In this document: positions 35,113-43,325 of the stretch, piece by piece
How positions within the stretch are numbered: position 1 is the first letter of the stretch
Layout of the letters: every line of letters starts with the position of its first letter
Assembly (NCBI RefSeq): GCF_011440375.1
Contig: NZ_JAAOIR010000002.1
Coordinates: forward strand, 1 to 64,000
Direction: 5' to 3'
From: Halorubellus sp. JP-L1
GTDB taxonomy: Archaea > Halobacteriota > Halobacteria > Halobacteriales > Natrialbaceae
Length of the DNA: 64,000 bases
The notes under the pieces: generated by a model
Told to the model about the DNA's origin: nothing
The model's input: only the letters and a program-made list of their open reading frames with translations
The model's database searches: none
Translations under genes and position numbers: made by a program

Positions 35113-35211
35113 GGGAACCGCGTGAGGGCCGGCGATGGGGGAAGGGAACTGCGTGGGGGTGGGGGCAGGGGAGGGGAACTGCGTGGGGGTGGGGGTGGCG
35201 TTGGGGGAGGG
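35113..35211 (+). repeat. G-rich repeats with G-quadruplex potential
   Basis: gggaact/gggaacc blocks begin at 35113, 35144 and 35174 (spacing 31 and 30). Between them are runs such as gggggtgggggcagggg, giving at least two adjacent sets of four G-tracts separated by 1-2 bases. This fits the rule for intramolecular G-quadruplexes on the plus strand. Confidence 0.75.
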
Positions 35212-35257
35212 CAGGTGGCGTCAGCGGGAGCGGCGGGGATGGGCACCTTGGACGCAC

Positions 35258-35269
35258 CTGTACGTACAG
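35258..35269. promoter_or_regulatory. Perfect palindrome ctgtacgtacag
   Basis: A 12-base perfect palindrome in the gap downstream of the minus-strand ArsR-like gene. It could be an operator, but no promoter clearly depends on it. Confidence 0.25.
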
Positions 35270-35369
35270 CGTATGTATCAAAAGGGATACCGGAGACTCA
35301 AAGCGGAGTTTTACCTAGAGTGCTCGCGGGCGAACGCTCGGATTTCGCCGGTCACGGACTTGAAAGAAA

Positions 35370-36050
35370 TCAGTTGTGTCGTGCGTACCAGTACGCGAAC
35401 CCGGCTGCGAGGACGAGCGCGCCGCCGACGAAGAACGCCGCGCCGGGCGGGATGCCTGCGGCGGCGGCGTCGACGGTGCCGGTCGCCGCGTCGGTCGCCG
35501 CGGTCGTCGTCTCGACGGTCGTCGTATTGTTCGGGTTCCCCGCGACCGGCTGTTCGCCCGGGCCGGGTGCGGGTCGGCCGATGGCGGGGTCGCCGCCGAA
35601 CAGGCCGCCGAGGTCGCCGGCGAGTGCCTGCACGAGCACGGAGAGCCCGGCGAGCACCGCGAACGCACCGAGGAGGCGCGTGAGTGCGGCCTTCAGCCCC
35701 GTCGACTTCTCCTCGCCGCCTGCGAAGACGACGAGTGGTTGGTTCGCGGGCGCGTACACATTCATCTCGCGGCCTTTCGCGGAGTACGCGGTGTCGATCA
35801 CTTCGATGACGTCCGCGTCCTCCAGCTTCTCGAGGTGGTACTGGGTGTTCTGGAGGGACGTGTCGACGCGGTCGGCCAGCTTCGACGGTGTCCCCGGGTC
35901 CTCGTGGAGTGCCGTCAGCAGTTCCCTGGCAGTGCCCGAGGAGAGCGCCCCGATGAGGTCGTCGGCGTCCTCGCTGTCGAGCCCGATGACGCGGGGTTCC
36001 GCGTCCTCGACGGCCGACGTGTCGGGGGTGGAGGGCAGCAAGTCAGCCAT
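35370..36050 (-). CDS. Membrane-anchored ArsR-like HTH regulator
   Basis: A 226-aa protein. The N-terminal half holds an ArsR-type winged helix (~30-110: GTARELLTALHEDPGTPSKLADRVDTSLQNTQYHLEKLEDADVI). A hydrophobic helix follows at ~127-145, then a Thr/Ala/Pro-rich, Tat- or surface-like linker (~150-195) and a second hydrophobic helix at ~199-217 with a short basic tail. This is a one-component sensor layout with the HTH inside and the linker outside. The TATA element aaatatacaaa (minus strand, ~36083-36094) lies ~38 bases upstream, implying a short leader. Confidence 0.82.
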   Translation of the reverse strand: MADLLPSTPDTSAVEDAEPRVIGLDSEDADDLIGALSSGTARELLTALHEDPGTPSKLADRVDTSLQNTQYHLEKLEDADVIEVIDTAYSAKGREMNVYAPANQPLVVFAGGEEKSTGLKAALTRLLGAFAVLAGLSVLVQALAGDLGGLFGGDPAIGRPAPGPGEQPVAGNPNNTTTVETTTAATDAATGTVDAAAAGIPPGAAFFVGGALVLAAGFAYWYARHN

Positions 36051-36390
36051 GTGGAACCGCTAGTCATCGATTCCCATGAATGTTTGTATATTTTCGTCGC
36101 GGAAATCCACGGGAGGGAACCGCGGAACTGGACGCCCGGTTCGATGTCGGAATCTGAATATTCAGCCCGTCGAGGTTTCAGAACCGGCAATACTTGGGTG
36201 GTGGGTTCGGAGATAACCGTTGGTATTGGCATCAAGTAGCGTGGGTCGTGTTACCTTTCAACGATCCCGGGTCCGCCGATCGCGAGCAATCGCTGCCGCC
36301 ACGGCGCGCGACCTGACCCGGCGACGACCGCCGCCGTCCGAGCGCCCTGCGAAAGGCCTATGATGGCGCTACCGGAACGTGCAGCCAACA
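36051..36390. other. Divergent regulatory gap with palindromes
   Basis: About 340 bases between the ArsR-like gene and the 47-aa membrane-peptide gene. It contains a perfect palindrome ctgaatattcag (36154-36165) and an inverted repeat ggtttcagaacc (36174-36185), both between the two promoters. No gene is recognised. Confidence 0.6.
36154..36165. promoter_or_regulatory. Perfect palindrome ctgaatattcag
   Basis: A 12-base A/T-centred palindrome about 105 bases upstream of the ArsR-like gene. It is a plausible dimeric-regulator site, possibly for autoregulation; this is inference. Confidence 0.35.
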
Positions 36391-36534
36391 ATGGCGTGGT
36401 TAGGCTTCATCCCCGAGGATCCCGTCGCGCTCGTCTTCGTCGTCCTCGTCCTCGCGCTCATCTTCTTCGTGTACCTCATGCTCCGGAAGACCGTCACGGA
36501 GTTCAGCGAGGGCATGCGCAAGGGCGGCAACTGA
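36391..36534 (+). CDS. 47-residue single-helix membrane protein
   Basis: A short protein starting MAWLGFIPEDPVA, with one membrane helix (~11-30, all Val/Leu/Ile/Phe) and a basic amphipathic tail LRKTVTEFSEGMRKGG. Such small membrane proteins (DUF7859-like) occur widely in haloarchaea with unknown role. 'gcctatgat' (~36357-36365) stands about 30 bases upstream, a leaderless pattern. The positive tail predicts the C-terminus inside. Confidence 0.7.
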   Translation: MAWLGFIPEDPVALVFVVLVLALIFFVYLMLRKTVTEFSEGMRKGGN

Positions 36535-36594
36535 CGCGACCGACGGCGTCCCCCGACCGACGACGCCGGTGATTCGAGCAGTCGCTTCCTTCAG

Positions 36595-36654
36595 GCGACG
36601 ACGTCCCCGATACGGGTGACCGCTGTCGTTACGCGACGACGTCCCCGATACGGG
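36595..36654 (-). repeat. Direct repeat of the ltaE gene end
   Basis: gcgacgacgtccccgatacggg at 36633 (last codons of the minus-strand gene) recurs at 36595, an offset of 38 bases. On the minus strand both copies read R-I-G-D-V-V-A then stop, but the gene uses GCG TAA and the echo uses GCC TGA. Confidence 0.85.
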
Positions 36655-37645
36655 CGATCGCTTCGTCCACGTCGTTCCGCGAGACGTCGAGGTGCGTGCA
36701 GAGGCGGACGCGACCGCCACCGAACCCGGAGCAGCGAACGCCGGCGTCCTCGCACGCGCTCGCGAACGCGTCCTCGGTCATCCCGGTGCCGGTGACGTCC
36801 GCGACGACGATGTTCGTCTCCGGCTCCTGGACCGCGATGCCGTCGACGTCGTCGAGGCCGGCGGCGAGCAGCCGAGCGCGTTCGTGGTCGGTCGCAAGCC
36901 GCTCGACGTTCTCCAGGGCGTGCAGGCCGGCGGCACCGAGGACGCCCGCCTGCCGCATCCCGCCACCGAGGAGCTTGCGGACGCGGCGCGCGTCCGCAAC
37001 GAATTCCTCGTCGCCGACGAGCATCGACCCGACGGGCGCGCCCAGGCCCTTCGAGAGGCAGAACATCACGGAGTCGACAACGTCGGCGAACGCGCTCGCG
37101 GGCTCGTCGAGCGCGACGGCGGCGTTGAACAGGCGCGCGCCGTCGAGGTGGACGGGCACGCCGTGGTCGTGGGCGACGTCGGCGGCCGCGCCCAGTTCCT
37201 CGGGCGCGATCGCGAGTCCGCCCCGCGAGTTGTGCGTGTTCTCCAGACAGAGCAGGCCCGTGCCGGCGCGATGGAGGTCCTCGTCGACGAGCGCGTCCGC
37301 CACTTGCTCGGGAGTGGGCACGCCGCGCTCGGCGTCGAACGTCCGCACCTGGAGCTCGGAGTGTTGGGCGAACCCGGCGAGCTCCCACTTGTAGACGTGC
37401 GACTGCACGTCGACGACGGCCTCCTGGCCGCGCTCCGTGTGGACGCGCGCCGCGATCTGGTTCCCCATCGTTCCGCTCGGCACGAACAGCGCCGCGTCCA
37501 TCCCCAGCATCTCGGCGGCCCTGGATTCGAGTTCGGCGAGCGTCGGGTCCTCCTCGTAGACGTCGTCGCCGACATCGGCGTCGGCCATCGCCGCCCGCAT
37601 CTCCTCGCTCGGCTTCGTGACGGTGTCGCTCCGGAGGTCTATCAT
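36629..37645 (-). CDS. ltaE: Low-specificity threonine aldolase
   Basis: A 338-aa PLP enzyme (fold type I, beta-eliminating lyase family) splitting threonine/allo-threonine into glycine and acetaldehyde. The N-terminus MIDLRSDTVTKP is diagnostic. PLP contacts: FVPSGTMGNQIA, VPVHLDGARLFNA, and the Schiff-base Lys in FCLSKGLGAPVGSML. The ATG at 37645 starts exactly at the family N-terminus. The C-terminal codons RIGDVVA-stop are duplicated just downstream. Confidence 0.95.
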   Translation of the reverse strand: MIDLRSDTVTKPSEEMRAAMADADVGDDVYEEDPTLAELESRAAEMLGMDAALFVPSGTMGNQIAARVHTERGQEAVVDVQSHVYKWELAGFAQHSELQVRTFDAERGVPTPEQVADALVDEDLHRAGTGLLCLENTHNSRGGLAIAPEELGAAADVAHDHGVPVHLDGARLFNAAVALDEPASAFADVVDSVMFCLSKGLGAPVGSMLVGDEEFVADARRVRKLLGGGMRQAGVLGAAGLHALENVERLATDHERARLLAAGLDDVDGIAVQEPETNIVVADVTGTGMTEDAFASACEDAGVRCSGFGGGRVRLCTHLDVSRNDVDEAIARIGDVVA

Positions 37646-37799
37646 GCCCGGACGTACCCGCGGTGCGCGCAAAAGCCTGCCCCAATCCGACCGATTCCGT
37701 CGTCGAGGCGTCGCGGTCGGCGCGACGCCGCCCGGTTGGACTGGACGACACAGTCAGGGGTGGCGAGGGTTCAAGTAGGAGACCGCGGCCAGCGGCGGT

Positions 37800-38540
37800 A
37801 TGGCGAACACGGAGACTGCGACGCTGTACGCCGGCGACGCGACCGTCGTCGAGGACGCGACCGACCGCCGCGAGTTCCGCGGGCGCGTGGTCGTGCTCGC
37901 GAAACCGGACGGGACGGTGCTCGTGCACGATCAGGACGGCTACCAGCCGGTCGCGTGGCTGACGCGAGCGGACGCGGTGACGGTGACCGACGACGAGGAC
38001 GCGGTCAGGGTGACGGCGCACGACGAGCGCGCGGACGACTGGCTGCGCGTCACCGGCCACGACGCGCGACTCTCCGGCCGGTACCCGGTGTCGGTCGCGG
38101 GCGACCCGGTCGGGGACTGTCCGGAGTGCGACGGCGCGCTCGTCGACACCGGCGGCGCGGTCGCGTGCGTGCACTGCGACGCCGTCCACGGTTACCCCGA
38201 CGACGCCACCCTCTACGGCGCGACCTGCGACTGCGGCCTCCCGCGGATGCGCGTCGAGCGCGGCGCGGCCATCGACTGCTGCGTCGACCGCGACTGCGAA
38301 CGCCTCGACGACCGCGTCCGCGAACACGTAGAGCGTGCGTTCGACTGCCCGGACTGCGACGGCGACCTCGTCGTCCAGTGCGAACGCGGGCTCTTCCTCG
38401 CGTGCGAGCACCGCCCCGACTGCGACACCGCGTTCTACGTCCCGAGCGGCGTCCACGACGGCACCTGCGACTGCGGCCTCCCCGCGTTCTCGGTCGCGAA
38501 CGGCCGCCGCTGCCTGGACGCCACCTGCGACGCAACGTAG
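37800..38540 (+). CDS. NucS-like N-terminal domain fused to zinc ribbons
   Basis: A 246-aa protein. The first ~85 residues resemble the DNA-binding beta-barrel of NucS/EndoMS (RGRVVVLAKPDGTVLVHDQDGYQPVAW), but the nuclease domain is absent. The rest has a series of Cys-rich ribbons: CPECDGALV...CVHCD, CDCGLPRMRVERGAAIDCC, CPDCDGDLVVQ...C, and CDCGLPAF...C, like topoisomerase I C4 zinc fingers. So it is probably a non-catalytic DNA-binding protein. The role is unknown; haloarchaeal relatives have the same architecture, from memory. Confidence 0.8.
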   Translation: MANTETATLYAGDATVVEDATDRREFRGRVVVLAKPDGTVLVHDQDGYQPVAWLTRADAVTVTDDEDAVRVTAHDERADDWLRVTGHDARLSGRYPVSVAGDPVGDCPECDGALVDTGGAVACVHCDAVHGYPDDATLYGATCDCGLPRMRVERGAAIDCCVDRDCERLDDRVREHVERAFDCPDCDGDLVVQCERGLFLACEHRPDCDTAFYVPSGVHDGTCDCGLPAFSVANGRRCLDATCDAT

Positions 38541-38586
38541 CGCGACGCGGCCGGCATCGCCGACCGCGGAATCCGACTCTCGAGGC

Positions 38587-38747
38587 GTATGCTGGGCAGG
38601 CAGTTCGTGGGAAACGGCGACCTGGCGGTCGCCGTATGCTGGGCAGGCAGTTCGTGGGAAACGGCGACCTGGCGGTCGCCGTATGCTGGGCAGGCAGTTC
38701 GTGGGAAACGGCGACCTGGCGGTCGCCGTATGCTGGGCAGGCAGTTC
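38587..38747. repeat. 47-bp tandem repeat, 3.4 copies, hairpin in each unit
   Basis: gtatgctgggcaggcagttc starts at 38587, 38634, 38681 and 38728; the first three 47-base units are identical and the last is truncated at 38747. Each full unit contains GGCGACC-TGGC-GGTCGCC, a 7-bp perfect stem with a 4-base loop. The array ends 40 bases before the endA start. There are no unique spacers. Confidence 0.93.
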
Positions 38748-38787
38748 AATCGACACCGCTTTCGGCTGTCACCGACTCCCTCCGAAC

Positions 38788-39903
38788 ATGAACATCGAGG
38801 GGCACGTCGACGGCGACGTCGTGCACGTCGGCCACGACGCCCGCCAGCGGTTCCACGACTCTCGCGGCTACGGCTACCCACTGGAGGGGAACGACGTCGC
38901 GCTCGCGCCCGTGGAGGCAGCGCACTTGCTCGCCAGGGGCGACCTCGCGAGCGTCGACGGCATGGACTTCCGCGCGTTCGTCCGCGCGAGCGACGACCCG
39001 ACGCTGCCCGTCCGGTACCTCGTGTACGCGGACCTCCGCGAGCGCGGGTTCTACTGTGCGCCCGCCCACCCCGACTGGACGGCGTTCGCACGTACTGACG
39101 GCACTGCGGACGATGCTGGCGGTCGGCGGGGCGACGACTTCGTCGTCTTCCCGCGCGGGAGCGGACCGGGCGACGGCGAGATCGCGTACCGCGTCCGCGT
39201 GTCGGGCGAACGGACGTCGGTGCCGGCGCGCGCGCTCGGCGACTGCGTGCTCGCGGTCGTCGACGAGGAGTCCGAGATCACGTACCTGGAGACGCGGACG
39301 CCCGAGGTCTCGGGGACGGTGACGCCGTCGCTCCCCGAGTCTGCGTCCGCGGACCTGCTCGCGGACCGCGTAACCGTCTGGGGGCCGGCGGGCGACGCAC
39401 TCTACGAGCGAGGGTTCTACGGGACGCCGCTCTCCGGGCGGGACACGGGGACGGGCGCGATCGTGGTGTCGCTCGTCGAGGCCGCGCACCTCGCCGCGAA
39501 CGATGCGCTCGACGTGCCAGCGGACGTCGTCGTCGCCCGCGGCCGCGACGTCGAGGGCGAGCGATACGACCGTCGCCTGGCGGCGTACCGCGACCTCCGC
39601 GCGGCCGGCGTCGCACCCAAGACCGGGTTCAAGTTCGGCGCGGACTTCCGGACGTACGCCGACTTCGAGAGCCCGGACGACGTCGGGCACAGCGAACGCC
39701 TCGTCCGCGTTCTCCCGAGCGAGCACGCATTCGCGCCGCGGGACCTCGCGCTCGACGTTCGCCTCGCCAACGGCGTGAAGAAGACGATGACGTTCGCGCT
39801 CGTCGACGCGACCGGCGACGGCCCCGCGACTGGCGACGAGACAGCGACCGGCGACGACGGTGCGACCGTCGAGTGGCTCGCGATCTCGCGACTCACGCCC
39901 TGA
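38788..39903 (+). CDS. endA: tRNA-splicing endonuclease (double-length type)
   Basis: A 371-aa enzyme that cuts bulge-helix-bulge introns from tRNA and rRNA precursors. The protein is a fusion of two endonuclease repeats: an N-terminal half (~1-165) that has lost catalytic residues and a C-terminal half with the triad, Tyr in FRTYADFE, His in GHSERLVRVL, and Lys in GVKKTMTF. This is the alpha2-type (epsilon-free) haloarchaeal enzyme acting as a homodimer. It directly precedes trpS, matching the known clustering with the intron-containing tRNA-Trp pathway. A 47-bp repeat array lies just upstream. Confidence 0.94.
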   Translation: MNIEGHVDGDVVHVGHDARQRFHDSRGYGYPLEGNDVALAPVEAAHLLARGDLASVDGMDFRAFVRASDDPTLPVRYLVYADLRERGFYCAPAHPDWTAFARTDGTADDAGGRRGDDFVVFPRGSGPGDGEIAYRVRVSGERTSVPARALGDCVLAVVDEESEITYLETRTPEVSGTVTPSLPESASADLLADRVTVWGPAGDALYERGFYGTPLSGRDTGTGAIVVSLVEAAHLAANDALDVPADVVVARGRDVEGERYDRRLAAYRDLRAAGVAPKTGFKFGADFRTYADFESPDDVGHSERLVRVLPSEHAFAPRDLALDVRLANGVKKTMTFALVDATGDGPATGDETATGDDGATVEWLAISRLTP

Positions 39904-40008
39904 CCGTCCGGAGCCTCGGCGGGCCGTCGATCCATGGGATCGGTCGTGCCGCGAAGTGCGGGTGTCGAGAGCGAACGCTTTTTGCGCGTTCCGCGGCGAG
40001 TGCGGGGT

Positions 40009-41616
40009 ATGACAGACGACGCCGACGCCACGGCCGACGCCGCTGCGGGCGTGGACGAGGAGGAAGCGGTCCGAACCGACGGCGGTGACGCCGCCGCGGC
40101 GGGTGCGGACGACGTGGCGCTCGACCCGTGGGGGTCCTCGACGGTCGCGGACTATCGAAAACTGTTCGAGGAGTTCGGCATCGAGGAGTTCGACGAGCTC
40201 CTCGAGTCGGTGCCGAACCCGCACTACCTGATGCGTCGCGGCGTCATCTTCGGTCATCGCGACTATCGGCCGGTCGCGGAGGCGATGCGCGAGGGCGAGC
40301 CGTTCGCGGCGCTCTCTGGGTTCATGCCGACGGGCGACCCCCACATCGGGCACAAGCTCGTGTTCGACGAGATCATCTGGCACCAGGAGCAGGGCGGGGA
40401 CGCGTACGGCCTCATCGCGGACCTCGAGGCGCACGCCGCCCGGGGGTTGACGTGGGCGGAGATCGACGAGCATTCGCGGGACTACCTCCTCAGCCTGCTC
40501 GCGCTCGGGTTCGACCCCGAGGACGGTGAGCTCTACCGGCAGAGCGACAACCGCGAGCTCCAGGATCTCGCGTTCGAGCTGGGTGCGGAGGCGAACTTCT
40601 CTGAGTTCCAGGCGATCTACGGGTTCGACGGCGAGACGGACGTGAGTCACATGCAGAGCGTCGTCACGCAGATGGCGGACATCCTCTACCCACAGTTAGA
40701 GGAGCCGAAGCCGACCGTGATCCCGGTCGGGCCCGATCAGGACCCGCACGTCAGGCTGGCGCGGGACCTCGCGACGCGGATGCGCTACTTCAAGGTCACG
40801 GCGGCGTACGCGAGCTTCGAGTGCGACGACGCGGAACGCGAGCTGGTCGCGGCGGCGTACGCGGCGCTCGCGGACGACGTGGAGGAGGGCGGGAACGGCG
40901 ACGAGTCGGTGCGTTGCGAGGACGCCGCTGACTGGTTGCGCGAGCACGCACCGGAGCCGGTCGACGCCCGAGAGTCGGTGGTCGCGAAGCTCGAAGAGGC
41001 GGGGATGGAGCCGGTGCGACCCCGGACCAGGTTCTTCGACCGGCAGGCGACCGACGACGCGTTCGAGGCGCTCGTCGAGGCCGTCGACGGCGAGAAGCGC
41101 GTGTACGAGGGCCACGTCGACTCGTTCGAGCTGGATCGCGCCGAGGCGGAGGAGCTCGCGCGCCAGGTGGAGCTCGACCACGGCGGGTACGGGTTCGTAC
41201 CGCCGTCGTCGGTCTACCATCGGTTCATGACTGGGCTGACCGGTGGGAAGATGTCGTCGTCGGTGCCGGCGAGTCACATCAGTCTGCTCGACGACCCCGC
41301 CGAGGGCTACGACAAGGTGAAGTCCGCGACGACCGGCGGTCGCGAGACCGCCGAGGAGCAGCGCGAGAAGGGTGGGCGAGCCGACGAGTGCCCGGTGTAC
41401 GAGCTCTACGCGTACTTGCTCGCGGGCGACGACGACGAGTTCGCGACGGAGGTGTACGAGGAGTGCGTCGGCGGCGAACGTCTCTGCGGGGACTGCAAGG
41501 AGCAGGCCGCGGTCCTCATGGAGGAGTTCCTCGAGGAGCACCAGGAGAAGCGCGAGGAGGCCGAGGCGCTCCTCGAGGACCTCGATATCGACCTGGATTC
41601 GGACCGGCAGCGCTAG
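40009..41616 (+). CDS. trpS: Tryptophanyl-tRNA synthetase
   Basis: A 535-aa class I synthetase. HIGH-type motif PTGDPHIGHK and KMSKS-type GGKMSSSVPAS are intact. The N-terminal ~40 residues are an acidic extension, and there is an acidic insertion (~285-330) as in halophiles; the C-terminal Cys pair region LCGDCKEQAAV is conserved in archaeal TrpRS. The ATG at 40009 lies 30 bases after a T-rich box ('gctttttgcg', ~39976-39985), so it probably has its own leaderless promoter. Confidence 0.95.
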   Translation: MTDDADATADAAAGVDEEEAVRTDGGDAAAAGADDVALDPWGSSTVADYRKLFEEFGIEEFDELLESVPNPHYLMRRGVIFGHRDYRPVAEAMREGEPFAALSGFMPTGDPHIGHKLVFDEIIWHQEQGGDAYGLIADLEAHAARGLTWAEIDEHSRDYLLSLLALGFDPEDGELYRQSDNRELQDLAFELGAEANFSEFQAIYGFDGETDVSHMQSVVTQMADILYPQLEEPKPTVIPVGPDQDPHVRLARDLATRMRYFKVTAAYASFECDDAERELVAAAYAALADDVEEGGNGDESVRCEDAADWLREHAPEPVDARESVVAKLEEAGMEPVRPRTRFFDRQATDDAFEALVEAVDGEKRVYEGHVDSFELDRAEAEELARQVELDHGGYGFVPPSSVYHRFMTGLTGGKMSSSVPASHISLLDDPAEGYDKVKSATTGGRETAEEQREKGGRADECPVYELYAYLLAGDDDEFATEVYEECVGGERLCGDCKEQAAVLMEEFLEEHQEKREEAEALLEDLDIDLDSDRQR

Positions 41617-41697
41617 CCGCACGCTCGACTCGGGATTCGAGCGCGAGGACGCCCCGTCGCCAGCGCCGTGGGCGGCCGTCGATCCGTTCGCGGAGCG

Positions 41698-42369
41698 TCA
41701 CTCTGGCTTGCGGAGGTAGACGGCTGGCGAGCCGGTTCGCTGGACGTACTCGGCGTCGGGGTCGGCGTCGACGGCGGTCCAGTAGTTCCGCGGGTGTGCG
41801 CCGAGGACGTCGTGGATGCGGTCGTAGGAGAGGAGATTCTCGCCGGCGGCGACGAGCGAGAACGCGTCGCGCTTGTCGTGGTCGGTCTCGTCGAGCCCCT
41901 GGGCCCACGATTGCATGTTGCGGTTCGGGTACGTGAGGACGAGGTGGCCGCCGGGGGCGGTGAGTCGCCAGAGTTCGCGGAGCGTGGCCGTGGCGTCGCG
42001 GACGAAGTAGAGGACGGCCATGCAGTAGACGACGTCGAACGTCCGGTCGATCCCGGTGTCGGGGAGGGCAGCGACGTCGAACGAGACGTTCTCGAGGCCC
42101 TCTTCGTCGGCTTTCACGCGGTTCGCGTCGACGACCGCGGGCGCGGCGTCGTAGCAGTGGACGTCGACGTCCGGGCGGCGTTCGGCGACCGCGAACTCGG
42201 CGGCGGCGGGGCCGCAGCCGACGCTCGCGAGCGACTCGACTGGGTCGCGCTCGCCGCGTGCGGCGTGGTCGAGGAACCCGTCGAGGTGGTCGGCCATGTC
42301 GTCGCCGCCGACGTACGCGCCGCGGTCCCAGTCGCCGTCCTCGTAGTGCGATTCCCAGGAGAACCCCAT
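41698..42369 (-). CDS. SAM-dependent methyltransferase, class I
   Basis: A 223-aa protein. The SAM fold is clear: motif I variant LASVGCGPAAAEFAV, acidic end of beta2 VHCYDAAPAV, motif near FDVVYCMAVLYFV, and TAPGGHLVLTYPNRNM (post-motif). The substrate is unknown. Charged N-terminus MGFSWESHYEDGDWDRGAYVGGDD. The ATG at 42369 is preferred; further upstream the in-frame sequence is Arg-rich and non-homologous. Confidence 0.85.
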   Translation of the reverse strand: MGFSWESHYEDGDWDRGAYVGGDDMADHLDGFLDHAARGERDPVESLASVGCGPAAAEFAVAERRPDVDVHCYDAAPAVVDANRVKADEEGLENVSFDVAALPDTGIDRTFDVVYCMAVLYFVRDATATLRELWRLTAPGGHLVLTYPNRNMQSWAQGLDETDHDKRDAFSLVAAGENLLSYDRIHDVLGAHPRNYWTAVDADPDAEYVQRTGSPAVYLRKPE

Positions 42370-42533
42370 GTCGGGTGGAGGAAGGGGCCGCGGCTTAGTG
42401 CTTGTGAACCGTCGCGGAATTGGCCGTAATCCGACCCTACGGCGGCGTCTGCCGCCTATACGGGATATTCGGCGACGGCTACCACGCGAAACGATTGGAA
42501 GCATTAAATGAATGGATGCCAAGTGTAGATTCA

Positions 42534-43040
42534 ATGGCTACCACGTCCGTTGCAGACGACGACAGGGAGGGATCGTACACGCCGGCCGGGGACGTCGACG
42601 CGGTTCTCGCCGCGCTCGAGGACGTCGACGTCGAGGCATCGAACGACGGGGTCGCGGGCGAGCACGACGACGACGCGGTGCTCCCGGGGCTCGACGCCGC
42701 GCTCGAGGAGCTCGCGGCGGCCGTCGGCGCATCGGCCGACGACCCCGGAACCGACGACGACGGGGACGACGCCGGTTCGACGGCGGACTCGGGCGAGCGG
42801 GGCGACTCGAGCGACCGGGGCGACTCGAGCGACCGGGGCGGGTTGACGCGCGAGCGCGCGGACTTCGACGTGGTCGCCGAGAACACGGAGGTCGACTCGA
42901 TCCCCTACGAGAACGCGGCGGCGTTCCTCGCGAACACGCTGTACGCGGTTCCGCCGGCGAACACGCGCTTCGAGTGGGTCGCGTTCGAGACCGAGGCCGA
43001 GGACCCGACGCCGGACTGGGACCTCGACGTCGACTGGTAG
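42534..43040 (+). CDS. Acidic protein of unknown function
   Basis: A 168-aa highly acidic protein. Residues ~1-110 are low-complexity (Asp, Ser, Gly) and include a duplicated GDSSDRGDSSDRG. The conserved-looking part is the end: RADFDVVAENTEVDSIPYENAAAFLANTLYAVPPANTRFEWVAFE. The start at 42534 is chosen because 'cattaaatg' (~42502-42510) lies ~28 bases upstream; in-frame ATGs at 42516 and 42420 are alternatives. No family is recognised. Confidence 0.6.
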   Translation: MATTSVADDDREGSYTPAGDVDAVLAALEDVDVEASNDGVAGEHDDDAVLPGLDAALEELAAAVGASADDPGTDDDGDDAGSTADSGERGDSSDRGDSSDRGGLTRERADFDVVAENTEVDSIPYENAAAFLANTLYAVPPANTRFEWVAFETEAEDPTPDWDLDVDW

Positions 43041-43141
43041 CGACGTTCGGTTCGAGCGCGACGCGGCGGGTGCAGCGAGCGGTGAGAGCGGACGTGGACG
43101 TGGACGTGGACGAGAATCGGAACGCGTGGGTTTCAGCGGAA

Positions 43142-43150
43142 CGTTTAATC
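43142..43150 (+). promoter_or_regulatory. TATA box of the pheST leader
   Basis: cgtttaatc lies about 29 bases before the ATG of the 27-codon leader ORF. It fits a leaderless start at 43175 and is the strongest promoter-like element upstream of pheS. Confidence 0.6.
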
Positions 43151-43174
43151 TGTGGCAGGTGCCTACGGTGACGT

Positions 43175-43258
43175 ATGGTAGCCGCATCCGGCTCCGGTGG
43201 GAGCGTCGACGAGCACGCCACGACTCCGGGAGTCGGCTTCTTCTTCGCAGCGGCGTGA
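43175..43258 (+). CDS. Phe-containing leader ORF upstream of pheST
   Basis: A 27-codon frame starting MVAASGSGGSVDEH and ending G-F-F-F-A-A-A with three consecutive TTC codons just before the stop. It begins about 29 bases after a TATA element, so its transcript should be leaderless. The stop is followed within 15 bases by nested hairpins (43271-43325), and pheS starts 130 bases downstream. Position and Phe codons resemble the bacterial pheST attenuator leader, but archaeal attenuation of this kind is not established, so the regulatory role is inference. It could instead be a small functional peptide or chance. Confidence 0.55.
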   Translation: MVAASGSGGSVDEHATTPGVGFFFAAA

Positions 43259-43270
43259 GCGCGGTGGACG

Positions 43271-43325
43271 TTCGAGTGCGACCGCATCGCGGGGAACCGC
43301 GCCTGCGGTCGTCTTCGGGCTCGAA
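43271..43325 (+). promoter_or_regulatory. Nested hairpin between leader ORF and pheS
   Basis: Outer arms TTCGAG (43271-43276) and CTCGAA (43320-43325); next GACCGCA (43280-43286) and TGCGGTC (43304-43310), a 7-bp perfect stem; innermost CGCGG-GGAA-CCGCG (43288-43301). It is a strong RNA structure in the leader. No T-run follows directly, so it is not a simple terminator. Confidence 0.6.

Larger units (their letters stand above)
34943..35369. other. 427-base gap with G-rich tract
   Basis: No gene is seen. The first ~270 bases are purine-rich on the plus strand, with repeated gatcgtcgcgga and three ~30-base G-rich units. The last ~110 bases are A/T-richer and include the perfect palindrome ctgtacgtacag (35258-35269). 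Any transcript reading through the phosphoesterase gene would carry the G-rich tract in its 3' UTR. Confidence 0.6.

Noticed and set aside
38587-38747. CRISPR-like repeat array
   Set aside because: Units are contiguous and identical with no unique spacers, and no cas genes are nearby. The same applies to the arrays at 1, 27288, 32026 and 62990.
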